From contig JBMOQP010000019.1 in NCBI GenBank assembly GCA_049322715.1, forward strand, positions 1-15,803: 15,803 nucleotides of DNA. The letters are read 5' to 3'. The DNA is from Thiofaba sp049322715. Lineage in GTDB: Bacteria > Pseudomonadota > Gammaproteobacteria > Halothiobacillales > Halothiobacillaceae. The notes below the pieces were generated by a model. That model ran no database searches, had not been told where the DNA came from, and was given only the letters and a program-made list of their open reading frames with translations. The translations under genes and the position numbers were made by a program. Of this stretch, positions 7,030 to 13,975 are shown in pieces (position 1 is the first letter of the stretch; the number at the start of each line of letters is the position of its first letter).

Positions 7030-7101
7030 GTAGCCCGGATGGAGCGTAGCGGAATCCGGGAGTCCTGCCCCGGATTCCGGCCGCAGGCCTATCCGGGCTA
7101 C
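7030..7101. repeat. GTAGCCCGGATG-type long inverted repeat
   Basis: The outer arms GTAGCCCGGAT (7030-7040) and ATCCGGGCTAC (7091-7101) are exact reverse complements, and so are the inner arms CGGAATCCGGG (7050-7060) and CCCGGATTCCG (7069-7079). The 72-bp unit fills the 160-bp gap between dsbC and the antiporter gene. Repeats starting with this sequence are, in my experience, scattered through intergenic regions of many GC-rich proteobacteria. A second, divergent copy begins at 15746. In the RNA it would make a long hairpin that could reduce read-through from dsbC. Confidence 0.8.
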
Positions 7102-7142
7102 GGAACGCCAGTCCATGGCGCATCAAATGCACAGGGCAAGGG

Positions 7143-7892
7143 TCAGCCCCCGGCCTTGATGCGCTCCAGCACTTTCACCAGTTCGGCCGCCGGACGGTAG
7201 CCCGGGATGACCTGCCCGCCCTCGGTGACGATGAACGGCGTGCCCTCCAGGCCCAGCTGCGTGCCGAGGTCGATCATGTGCGCGAGGGGATGCCTGTCGC
7301 AGGCCGGCAGACTGACGCTCTGGCCGCCGAGCGATTTGTCCAGCTCGGCCTTGCGGTCCTTGGAGCACATGATACCGATGCTCGACTTGCCGATCGGCGA
7401 ATCCAGCCCGGCACGCGGATAAAGCACGTAGCGCACCTTAACGCCCTGCTTGTTCAGCTCCGGCACCTCGTTGTGCAGCTTGCGGCAGTACGGGCAGCTC
7501 GGGTCGGTGAACACGGTGATGGTGTGCTTCGCCGCACCCTGCGGGGCGTAGATGATGGTGTCCTCATCCTTCACCTGCTTGAGCAGCTCGACCCGGATGC
7601 CGGTACGGCGCTCTTCGGTCAGGTTCTTGCGCTGCTCGAAGTCCACCAGCGCGCCCTGGAACATGTAGCGCCCGTCGCCGGTCATGTACACCACGTCTGG
7701 CCCGGCGACCACCTCGTACACCCCTGCGACGGGGGTGGCGGTGACCGAAGTCAGCGGCAGGCCGGGCATGGTCTCCTTGAGCTTCTTGGCCAGGGCCTCG
7801 GCGGCAGGATCGGCCAGCGCGGGCAGGCTGGTGGCAAGCACAAGGGCCAGGCATGTCCTGAGCATGGTCGAAGGGACGGTCAGACGTTTCAT
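7143..7892 (-). CDS. dsbC: Periplasmic thiol:disulfide interchange protein DsbC
   Basis: This 249-aa protein is a periplasmic disulfide isomerase that corrects wrong disulfides and is kept reduced by DsbD. The signal peptide spans about residues 1-27 (MKR, hydrophobic core, then SLPALA before DPAA). An N-terminal dimerisation domain occupies about 28-90. The thioredoxin-fold catalytic domain has FTDPSCPYC (Cys133, Cys136) and the cis-proline in GTPF (Pro219). A second cysteine pair, Cys176 and Cys198, matches the structural disulfide of E. coli DsbC. The active-site dipeptide is Pro-Tyr, where E. coli has Gly-Tyr. ATG 7892 was chosen because GGAGA precedes it by 5 nt and it gives a proper signal peptide; ATG 7865 would truncate it. 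It lies 87 nt downstream of xerD, the same order as in Pseudomonas. Confidence 0.94.
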   Translation of the reverse strand: MKRLTVPSTMLRTCLALVLATSLPALADPAAEALAKKLKETMPGLPLTSVTATPVAGVYEVVAGPDVVYMTGDGRYMFQGALVDFEQRKNLTEERRTGIRVELLKQVKDEDTIIYAPQGAAKHTITVFTDPSCPYCRKLHNEVPELNKQGVKVRYVLYPRAGLDSPIGKSSIGIMCSKDRKAELDKSLGGQSVSLPACDRHPLAHMIDLGTQLGLEGTPFIVTEGGQVIPGYRPAAELVKVLERIKAGG

Positions 7893-7979
7893 GCGGTTCT
7901 CCGAAAATCGATCACCACGGGGATGGGTGCGTTGGTTAGAAGACACTTTGCCCAGCATACATGTCCCGGGCATGAAAGT

Positions 7980-8900
7980 TCATCCGCGCGGGTGATGGGC
8001 CTGGTGCAGAGCCTTGAGGCGGGCGCGCGCCACGTGGGTGTAGATCTGCGTGGTCGACAGGTCGCTGTGCCCGAGCAGCATCTGCACCACGCGCAGGTCG
8101 GCGCCGTGATTGAGCAGGTGGGTGGCGAAGGCATGGCGCAGGGTGTGCGGCGAGAGCGGCGCGACGATGCCGGTCCGGGCCGCGTGGCGCTTGATCAGCG
8201 TCCAGAACATCTGCCGAGTCATCGGCCCGCCGCGCCGCGTGACGAACAGCGCCTCGCTCTCGCCCAGTCCCTCCAGCAGGGCCGGCCTGGCCTCCTCTAG
8301 ATAGCGCTCGATCCAGTGCACCGCCTCGGCACCGAGCGGCACCAGCCGTTCCTTGCGCCCCTTGCCGAGCACGCGCACCACGCCCGCGCTCAGGCTGATC
8401 TGACCGAGGGCGAGGCCGACGAGTTCCGATACGCGCAGGCCGGTGGCGTACAGGGTTTCCAGCATGGCGCGGTCGCGCAGGCCGAGGTGGGTATCGATCA
8501 TCGGTGCGGCGAGCAGGGCCTCGACGTCCGCCTCGCCCAGGGCCTTGGGCAGCGGGCGGCCGATGCGCGGCGGCGGGATATCGAGGGTGGGGTCGAGCCC
8601 GATCTCGCCGCGCGCCCCAAGCCAGCCGTAGAAGCGGCGCAGGGCCGAGAGCAGGCGGGCCAGGCTGCGCGGCTCACGCCCCTCCGCCAGGCGCTCGGCA
8701 AGGAACCGCATGATCAGCGCCCGGTTGGCGCCAATCAGGCCGCAGCCCTGCCCGTCGAGCCAGGCGGCGAACAGACGGATGTCCGTCTCGTAGGCACCGA
8801 GGGTGTGGCGCGACAAGCCCTGCTCCAGCCACAACTGGTCGAGCACGCGCCGGATCAGCGCCTGCTCCGCCTCGGCGATGACGACGCGAGCCTGCCTCAC
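7980..8900 (-). CDS. xerD: Site-specific tyrosine recombinase XerD
   Basis: This 306-aa recombinase acts with XerC at the dif site, under FtsK control, to resolve chromosome dimers. The N-terminal SAM-like core-binding domain covers about 10-100 and the catalytic domain about 115-300. The active-site residues are all present: Arg156 (TGLRVSEL), Lys180, His252 and Arg255 (SPHTLRHAFATHL), His278 (LLGHSDLSTTQIYTHV) and Tyr287. Each is offset by exactly 8 from the E. coli XerD residues, which supports XerD over XerC or an integron or phage integrase. I chose the GTG at 8900: it overlaps the VWA gene's stop codon as GTGA and has AGGTGA 7 nt upstream. The ATG at 8951 would overlap the upstream gene by 55 nt and give an atypical N terminus. 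Confidence 0.93.
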   Translation of the reverse strand: MRQARVVIAEAEQALIRRVLDQLWLEQGLSRHTLGAYETDIRLFAAWLDGQGCGLIGANRALIMRFLAERLAEGREPRSLARLLSALRRFYGWLGARGEIGLDPTLDIPPPRIGRPLPKALGEADVEALLAAPMIDTHLGLRDRAMLETLYATGLRVSELVGLALGQISLSAGVVRVLGKGRKERLVPLGAEAVHWIERYLEEARPALLEGLGESEALFVTRRGGPMTRQMFWTLIKRHAARTGIVAPLSPHTLRHAFATHLLNHGADLRVVQMLLGHSDLSTTQIYTHVARARLKALHQAHHPRG

Positions 8901-9958
8901 AGACGGATCACCTCGCCGAAGGGGGGCATGGCCGTTCCGGCCACCGCCCACAGCACCGGCAGGCCGGGCGCCGTGGCGGGGTAGTCGCCCTTGCCGTCGG
9001 TGAAGTAGACGAGCGCGTCGAAGTCCTCACCGCTACGCCCGACCCAGTCGAACACCGGCCGGAAGTCGGTGCCGCCCTGGCCATGCGGCGCCGGCCAGGA
9101 CGGCACCTCGCCCACGGCGAACCGCCAGGGGGCTCCCGGGGCGAGGCGGGTGTCGGCGGCGAGCAGGGTCAGCCGCATGGGGATCTGTCCGGCCAACGCC
9201 TGGATCTCGGACCAGAAGCCGCGCAGCAGGGCATTGTCGATCGAGGCGCTGATGTCGACCGCCAGCACGATATGCGCGGCGGCGGGCCGCAGCGCGGGCA
9301 GGAGGAAGGGCTCGGTGGCGCGGCGCGAGGGTCGGCCGTAGTGTGCCTCGGCCCGGTGCCAGCGCTGCATGAAGGCAGCCAGCCGGCCGCGCCAGTCGTG
9401 CGCCGCCGCGTCAGGGGACTCGCCCAGCAGCTCGCGCAGCAGGGCACCGCGCGCATCCCCCGCCCCCATGGCCTCGCCGACGGCCTGCCGCACGCGGGTT
9501 CGCCAGAGGCGGGCATCGCCGCGTCCAACATCACTCGCGGGCGCATCCTCAGCGGCGATGCCCGAGGCGCGGCTTCTTGCGGCCTCACCGCCCTCCTCCG
9601 CGCCCCCCCGCCACCAGGCGTGGCGCTCGGTGGCAACGTATCCGGGCGGGGCAAGGCCCAGCTCGCGCAGCAGGCGGTCGACCTGCGCGTCGCACGCCGC
9701 CGACCACGCATCGGGCCTTCCTGGCGGTGGAGCGAAGTGCAGCAGCGCGGCATGCAGAGCGGCATGAGCCAGCCAATAGCGAAGCTCGGCGTCCTCGGCC
9801 CGCGCCAGGTAATCAGCATCGAACAGGAGGTGACCCACGCCGGTTTCCACCGCCACGCCCAAGGCCGTCTCCACATCCAGACGCAGGAAGCTCGCCAGCC
9901 GACCGATGATGGGCTGGGCGCGGGCCAGTTCGCGGCGGACGCGGTCGAGCCTGTCCAA
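8897..9958 (-). CDS. DUF2201-type putative metallopeptidase / VWA-like domain protein
   Basis: This 353-aa protein has no signal peptide and is probably cytoplasmic. The N-terminal half (about 10-180) resembles the DUF2201 putative metallopeptidase domain, but the expected HExxH reads HAALH (65-69), so the catalytic Glu is Ala; a third histidine, His74, follows. The C-terminal half (about 228-353) is VWA-like: the MIDAS motif DISAS (235-239), GGTDFRPVFDWV (295-306) and YFTDG (318-322). Residues about 118-145 are low-complexity and likely a disordered linker. The start is a TTG at 9958, 6 nt after the MoxR stop, with AGAGG about 10 nt upstream; no ATG lies near it. The stop overlaps the xerD start by 4 nt. 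MoxR and VWA pairs act as AAA+ chaperone systems in other bacteria, and a role with the neighbouring MoxR is inferred. The substrate is unknown. Confidence 0.85.
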   Translation of the reverse strand: MDRLDRVRRELARAQPIIGRLASFLRLDVETALGVAVETGVGHLLFDADYLARAEDAELRYWLAHAALHAALLHFAPPPGRPDAWSAACDAQVDRLLRELGLAPPGYVATERHAWWRGGAEEGGEAARSRASGIAAEDAPASDVGRGDARLWRTRVRQAVGEAMGAGDARGALLRELLGESPDAAAHDWRGRLAAFMQRWHRAEAHYGRPSRRATEPFLLPALRPAAAHIVLAVDISASIDNALLRGFWSEIQALAGQIPMRLTLLAADTRLAPGAPWRFAVGEVPSWPAPHGQGGTDFRPVFDWVGRSGEDFDALVYFTDGKGDYPATAPGLPVLWAVAGTAMPPFGEVIRL

Positions 9959-9964
9959 GCCCGA

Positions 9965-10981
9965 TCAGCCTCTTGCGGTCCTGACCGCCCAGTCATCGAA
10001 GGCGTCCAGGGCATACAGGTCTTCGCCCAGGCGCGCACGCAGGGCCCGCACCAGGCGCTCGCCCAGCTCCGGCTCGAAGCGGATGGCCAGGCGCAGCATG
10101 CAGCCGGCCTGGTCGACGTCGTCCGGATCGATGCGCCCGGCGCGAACGATGGCGGCATCCAGCACCGCCCAGCGGCCGTCCGCATCATCGGGGAGGGCCG
10201 GATCGTCCTGCGCCAGCAGGGTGTCGAGGTCGAACTGCGGCCGCGCGAGCCAGCTCACGAGGAGCATGGCGGCGACCTCGCCCACGCAGGCGGACAAGGC
10301 TGGCTCCAGCAGGTCGGGATCGGCGGCAAACTTGCGCAGGGCGCGGTCGGCGAAGGCCCAACTGCGCGGGCTGGGGAAGGCGTGAACGTTGACCTGTTCG
10401 GGAAAAACGAACAAAAGGTCCGGGCGCTGGGCGAGGAAGCGTCGCAGGCGTTCGTCCACGCCGGCCCGTTCCGCCCACCCCAGCCAGTCGTCGATCTGCG
10501 GCAACAACTCGTAGTGGGTGAAGCGGTTGGCGAGCGGCGCAGGCATGGCAGAGGTCACGCCGCGGTCGCCCACCCGGTTGCCGGCTGCGAGGATGGCCCA
10601 GCCGTCCGGCAGGCGGTAGTCGCCCAGGCGGCGGTCGAGGATGAGCTGGTAGGCGCTTGCCGCGACCTGCGGCAGGGCGGCGTTGATCTCGTCGAGGAAC
10701 AGCACGCCGCGCGGACCGTCGCGTCCGGCCTGCGGCAGCATGGAGGGGGTGGCCCACTCGACCCGGCCCTCCCGGTGATAGGGCATGCCGCGCAGGTCGG
10801 AAGGCTCGAGCTGGGACAGGCGCAGGTCGATCATTGGCACCGTGCGCGCGGCGGCCGCCTGGGCGACGAGGGCGGACTTGCCGACCCCGGGCGGCCCCCA
10901 CAGCATGACCGGAGTGTGTTCGCCCGATGCCGCCGCCTCGATCTCGCGCTCGAGCAGACGCGCAACTTCCACCGCACGCAC
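9965..10981 (-). CDS. MoxR-family AAA+ ATPase
   Basis: This 338-aa cytoplasmic ATPase has Walker A GPPGVGKS (29-36), Walker B VLFLDEIN (93-100), sensor 1 AAGNR (Asn135) and the arginine-finger-type segment PLANRF (149-154). The C-terminal lid domain includes PSPRSWAFADRAL, which I associate with the MoxR subgroup encoded beside DUF2201/VWA proteins. Such ATPases are thought to remodel or mature partner complexes through their VWA partner, encoded here immediately downstream after 6 nt. The start is a GTG at 10981, 4 nt after the stop of the 108-aa gene, with AAGGG 8 nt upstream; another GTG three codons later is possible. There is no membrane segment. Confidence 0.9.
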   Translation of the reverse strand: MRAVEVARLLEREIEAAASGEHTPVMLWGPPGVGKSALVAQAAAARTVPMIDLRLSQLEPSDLRGMPYHREGRVEWATPSMLPQAGRDGPRGVLFLDEINAALPQVAASAYQLILDRRLGDYRLPDGWAILAAGNRVGDRGVTSAMPAPLANRFTHYELLPQIDDWLGWAERAGVDERLRRFLAQRPDLLFVFPEQVNVHAFPSPRSWAFADRALRKFAADPDLLEPALSACVGEVAAMLLVSWLARPQFDLDTLLAQDDPALPDDADGRWAVLDAAIVRAGRIDPDDVDQAGCMLRLAIRFEPELGERLVRALRARLGEDLYALDAFDDWAVRTARG

Positions 10982-10985
10982 GCGG

Positions 10986-11312
10986 TCAGCCCTTGCCCCG
11001 CAGACGGGTGAAGTGGCGCTTCCTGAGTTCGACGAAGCGCGGGGTCAGGCCGACGTCTTCGTAGATGGGATCGCCCTGCTCGTCCTGCTCGACCACGCGC
11101 TGGCCGGGGACGTAGGCAAAACCGGCCTCGACCTCTCGCAGGGCGGCATGGATCAGGTCGCGCAGGATGGTGCGTGAGTCGCCCGCGGCAAACATCTCCG
11201 CGAGGGCCTCGATCTTGGCGGCGTCATCAAGGGCCATCACGACCGGCACCTCGATCACCTCCCCCGCCTCGGGCTTGCGCGCCCAATGTTCGACCAGTTC
11301 GCTGACTCTCAT
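10986..11312 (-). CDS. Small conserved protein of unknown function (108 aa)
   Basis: This 108-aa soluble protein has a helical first half (MRVSELVEHWARKPEAGE, then DDAAKIEALAEMFAAGDSRTILRDLIHAALREVEAG) and a second half with YVPGQRVVEQDEQGDPIYEDVGLTPRF. It resembles short Pseudomonas proteins that databases often call type 1 pili tip component or pilin assembly protein. I see no signal peptide or pilin feature to justify that name. The segment at about 45-60 looks like the second helix of a ribbon-helix-helix fold, which is only a shape resemblance. I chose ATG 11312 because AGAGG lies 6 nt upstream; longer in-frame starts run into the acs promoter. It is the first gene of the run ending in xerD and sits 4 nt before moxR, so a role with the MoxR/VWA pair is possible. 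Confidence 0.8.
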   Translation of the reverse strand: MRVSELVEHWARKPEAGEVIEVPVVMALDDAAKIEALAEMFAAGDSRTILRDLIHAALREVEAGFAYVPGQRVVEQDEQGDPIYEDVGLTPRFVELRKRHFTRLRGKG

Positions 11313-11461
11313 GTGGCACCTCTTCTGCATTCCCACGCAAAGCTCGAAGGTAATGCAAATCGGGCGCAAAGGCATCATCCCGGCGCCCGGGGTGACCCGC
11401 ACCCCATCGGACAGATAGAATGGAACATTGTTTTCCGATCGCCCAACCCAAGGAGCTTGTG
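11313..11461. promoter_or_regulatory. Divergent promoter region of acs and the 108-aa gene
   Basis: For acs on the plus strand, TAGAAT (11416-11421) is a good -10, with GTGACC (11392-11397) as a weak -35 at 18-bp spacing. The ribosome-binding site AGGAG ends about 6 nt before ATG 11462. A perfect 6-bp inverted repeat, GGGGTG (11389-11394) and CACCCC (11400-11405), lies over the -35 and could be an operator. On the minus side AGAGG serves the 108-aa gene, but I found no convincing -10/-35 pair. Confidence 0.45.
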
Positions 11462-13420
11462 ATGTCCGAGGCCCTGGAATCCGTCCTGCATGAAACCCGT
11501 GTCTTCGCCCCGCCCGCCGAGTTCGCCGCCCGCGCGCGCCTGAACGGGGAGCGCCTCGACGCACTGCACCAGCGCTTCGACGCGGATTTCGAGGGCACGT
11601 GGGCGGACCTCGCCCGCACCGAGATCGACTGGCACACCCCGTTCCAGACCGTCCTCAACACCGAGAACGCCCCGCACTTCCGCTGGTTCGAGGACGGCAA
11701 GCTCAACGTCTCCTGGAACTGCCTGGACCGTCACCTCGAGACCCGCGGCGACAAGATCGCCATCCGCTTCGAAGGCGACAAGGGCGACACCCGCGAGATC
11801 ACCTACCGCCAGCTGCACGCCGAGGTGTGCAGGCTTGCCAACGGCCTCAAGAGCCTGGGCATCGGCGAAGGCGACCGCGTCGTCATCTACATGCCAATGA
11901 TCGCCGAGGCGGTCGTCGCCATGCAGGCCTGCGCCCGCATCGGCGCCATCCACTCCGTGGTGTTCGGCGGCTTCTCCGCCGAGGCCCTGCGTGACCGCGT
12001 CAACGACGCCGGCGCGCGCGTCATCATCACCGCCGACGGCGGCTTCCGCGGCGGCCGCACCATCGAGCTCAAGGGCGCGGTGGACAAGGCCATGGAGCAC
12101 GGCTGCCCGACCATCGAGAAGGTCGTGGTGTTCCAGCGCACCAACCATGGCGCCGCGATGCACGAAGGCCGCGACATCTGGTGGCACGAGCTGACCTCCA
12201 GCCAGCCGGCAAGCTGCGAGCCGGTGTTCGTATCCGCCGAGCATCCGCTGTTCCTGCTCTACACCTCTGGCTCCACCGGCAAGCCGAAGGGCATCCAGCA
12301 CTCCACCGGCGGCTACCTTCTGAACGCCATCCTGACCAACAAGTGGGTATTCGATACCCGCGACGAGGACGTGTTCTGGTGCACCGCCGACGTGGGCTGG
12401 ATCACCGGCCACTCCTACGTCGCCTACGGCCCTCTGGCGATCGGCGCCACCCAGGTGATCTTCGAGGGCGTGCCGACCTTCCCGCACGGCGGCCGCTTCT
12501 GGGAAGTGGCGCAGAACCACGGCGTGACCATCTTCTACACCGCGCCGACCGCGATCCGCGCGCTTATGAAGCTGGGCGAGGAGGTTCCCGCCCAGTACGA
12601 CCTGAGCAAGCTGCGCCTGCTTGGCTCCGTGGGCGAGCCGATCAACCCCGAGGCCTGGATGTGGTACCACCGCGTGATCGGCAAGGAGCGCTGCCCGATC
12701 GTCGACACCTGGTGGCAAACCGAGACCGGCGCGCACATGATCGCCCCGATCCCCGGCGCCGTGGCCACCAAGCCCGGCTCCTGCACCCGCCCGCTGCCGG
12801 GCATCATGGCCGACGTGGTCGACGACCACGGCCATCCGGTCGACGCGGAACACGGGGGCTACCTGGTCATCAAGAAACCCTGGCCGTCCATGGTGCGCAC
12901 CATCTGGAACGACGACGAGCGCTTCAAGCAGACCGACTTCCCGCACTACTTCCCCGGCTATTACCTGGCCGGCGACTCGGCGCGCAAGGACACCGACGGC
13001 TACTTCTGGATCATGGGCCGCATCGACGACGTGCTGAACGTCTCCGGCCATCGCCTGGGCACCATGGAGATCGAGTCCGCCCTTGTCGCCCACCCGCGCG
13101 TCGCCGAGTCCGCCGTGGTCGGCCGCCCGCACGACATCAAGGGCGAGGCCATCGTCGCCTACGTGGTGTGCAAGGGCGAGCGTCCGGTCGGCGAGGAGGC
13201 CGCGAAGATGGTCGAGGAGCTGCGCGCATGGGTGAACGAGCAGATCGGCCCCATCGCCAAGCCCGACGAGATCCGCTTCGGGGACAACCTGCCCAAGACC
13301 CGCTCCGGCAAGATCATGCGCCGCCTGCTGCGCTCCATCGCCAAGGGCGAGGACATCACCGGCGACGTCTCCACCTTGGAAAACCCGGCCATCCTGGACC
13401 AGCTGCAGGGCAAGGCCTGA
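11462..13420 (+). CDS. acs: Acetyl-CoA synthetase (acetate-CoA ligase, AMP-forming)
   Basis: This 652-aa cytoplasmic enzyme converts acetate, ATP and CoA to acetyl-CoA through acetyl-AMP, the high-affinity route for acetate use. It shows the P-loop-like YTSGSTGKPKG (267-277), GEPINPEAW (391-399), the adenylate-forming motif DTWWQTETG (415-423) whose tryptophan shapes the small acyl pocket, YLAGDSARKD (501-510), GRIDDVLNVSGHRL (519-532) and the C-terminal PKTRSGKIMRRLLR (611-624). Lys617 matches the catalytic lysine whose acetylation by Pat-type enzymes inactivates Acs and whose deacetylation by CobB restores it; no such gene is in the window. The length is typical. I chose ATG 11462 because of the AGGAG just upstream. 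The downstream yjcH and actP genes make an acetate uptake and activation locus. Confidence 0.97.
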   Translation: MSEALESVLHETRVFAPPAEFAARARLNGERLDALHQRFDADFEGTWADLARTEIDWHTPFQTVLNTENAPHFRWFEDGKLNVSWNCLDRHLETRGDKIAIRFEGDKGDTREITYRQLHAEVCRLANGLKSLGIGEGDRVVIYMPMIAEAVVAMQACARIGAIHSVVFGGFSAEALRDRVNDAGARVIITADGGFRGGRTIELKGAVDKAMEHGCPTIEKVVVFQRTNHGAAMHEGRDIWWHELTSSQPASCEPVFVSAEHPLFLLYTSGSTGKPKGIQHSTGGYLLNAILTNKWVFDTRDEDVFWCTADVGWITGHSYVAYGPLAIGATQVIFEGVPTFPHGGRFWEVAQNHGVTIFYTAPTAIRALMKLGEEVPAQYDLSKLRLLGSVGEPINPEAWMWYHRVIGKERCPIVDTWWQTETGAHMIAPIPGAVATKPGSCTRPLPGIMADVVDDHGHPVDAEHGGYLVIKKPWPSMVRTIWNDDERFKQTDFPHYFPGYYLAGDSARKDTDGYFWIMGRIDDVLNVSGHRLGTMEIESALVAHPRVAESAVVGRPHDIKGEAIVAYVVCKGERPVGEEAAKMVEELRAWVNEQIGPIAKPDEIRFGDNLPKTRSGKIMRRLLRSIAKGEDITGDVSTLENPAILDQLQGKA

Positions 13421-13430
13421 TCCATCGCCC

Positions 13431-13456
13431 GGATCCGGCCCCGAGGGCCTGGATCC
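13431..13456 (+). terminator. Hairpin after acs, attenuator or weak terminator
   Basis: GGATCCGGCCC (13431-13441) pairs with GGGCC (13445-13449) and GGATCC (13451-13456), with one bulged T, 10 bp after the acs stop. Only a short TCTCTT follows, so termination is likely partial. A second perfect hairpin, CGGGCCG/CGGCCCG (13482-13498), and a third, GGGTG/CACCC (13502-13515), follow at once. Confidence 0.45.
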
Positions 13457-13666
13457 GGATCTCTTGCAAACACCATCCCCTCGGGCCGCAACGGCCCGCA
13501 TGGGTGCTTTCACCCTCCCATCAGGCATATTTCGATATATCCATCAGAAAATGCTTGAATGGTATTGATTCACTGGAACTTTACCGATTCCTCCCGCACG
13601 CGTAATCTGCGCCGAGGCCGCAAGCGGCCCGGCAAAGAGAAACCAATAAAGAGGGAGTCCTCCACC
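13457..13666 (+). promoter_or_regulatory. acs-yjcH intergenic region with AT-rich patch
   Basis: After the hairpins, 13521-13590 is clearly richer in A and T than the surrounding sequence (for example CATATTTCGATATATCC). This is typical of a promoter region and suggests that yjcH-actP has its own promoter, although the gap may also be transcribed from acs. TTGAAT at 13555-13560 resembles a -35, but no good -10 sits at the right distance. I found no sigma-54 GG-N10-GC pair. GGGAG at 13653-13657 precedes the yjcH ATG. Confidence 0.3.
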
Positions 13667-13975
13667 ATGCAACCCGATCTGGCCGCGCGCATCCAGGCGG
13701 ATCCGCGCTTTCAGGAACTTGTGAGCAAGCGCTCCAAGTACAACTGGACGATGGCCGTCATCATGATGGTCATCTACTACGCCTTCATCCTGTTCATCGC
13801 CTTCAACCCGACGGCCCTGGCCGCCAAGCTCGGCGAAGGCACGGTCATGTCGATCGGCATCCTGACGGGCTTCCTCGTCATCATCGCCGCCTTTGTCCTG
13901 ACCGGCATCTACGTGCGCCGCGCGAACCGCGAGTTCGACGCCCTGACCGCGCAGATCAAGGAGAACGCGAAATGA
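13667..13975 (+). CDS. yjcH: DUF485 small inner-membrane protein, YjcH family
   Basis: This 102-aa protein has two predicted membrane helices, about 27-46 and 59-82, separated by a short loop, with a polar N terminus (QADPRFQELVSKRSKYNW) and a charged C-terminal tail (YVRRANREFDALTAQIKENAK). The ADPRF-x-ELVxKRSxYxW pattern and the size are typical of DUF485. Members are encoded with ActP-type symporters in acs-yjcH-actP loci and may be an accessory subunit, but the molecular role is not established. ATG 13667 is used, with GGGAG about 9 nt upstream; the in-frame extension to 13559 crosses the AT-rich intergenic patch and is rejected. The stop overlaps the actP start as ATGA, so the two are translationally coupled. 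Confidence 0.93.
   Translation: MQPDLAARIQADPRFQELVSKRSKYNWTMAVIMMVIYYAFILFIAFNPTALAAKLGEGTVMSIGILTGFLVIIAAFVLTGIYVRRANREFDALTAQIKENAK

Noticed and set aside
7960..7974. CATGTCCCGGGCATG near-palindrome upstream of dsbC as an operator
   Set aside because: It has one central asymmetry and the CCCGGG core is expected in GC-rich DNA. The position relative to a promoter is unclear, as I found only a weak -10 (TATGCT on the minus strand).
7980..8900. XerD as an integron or genomic-island integrase
   Set aside because: Its length, the uniform +8 offset of all catalytic residues from E. coli XerD, and the neighbouring dsbC fit housekeeping XerD. There are no att sites, cassettes or tRNA nearby.
13451..13467. 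Possible sigma-54 promoter before yjcH
   Set aside because: The GG and GC dinucleotides are 13 or 7 nt apart, not the required 10.
11375..13528. 717-codon minus-strand open frame opposite acs
   Set aside because: It is the antisense of Acs, which carries every catalytic motif. The length comes from the absence of stops in GC-rich DNA.
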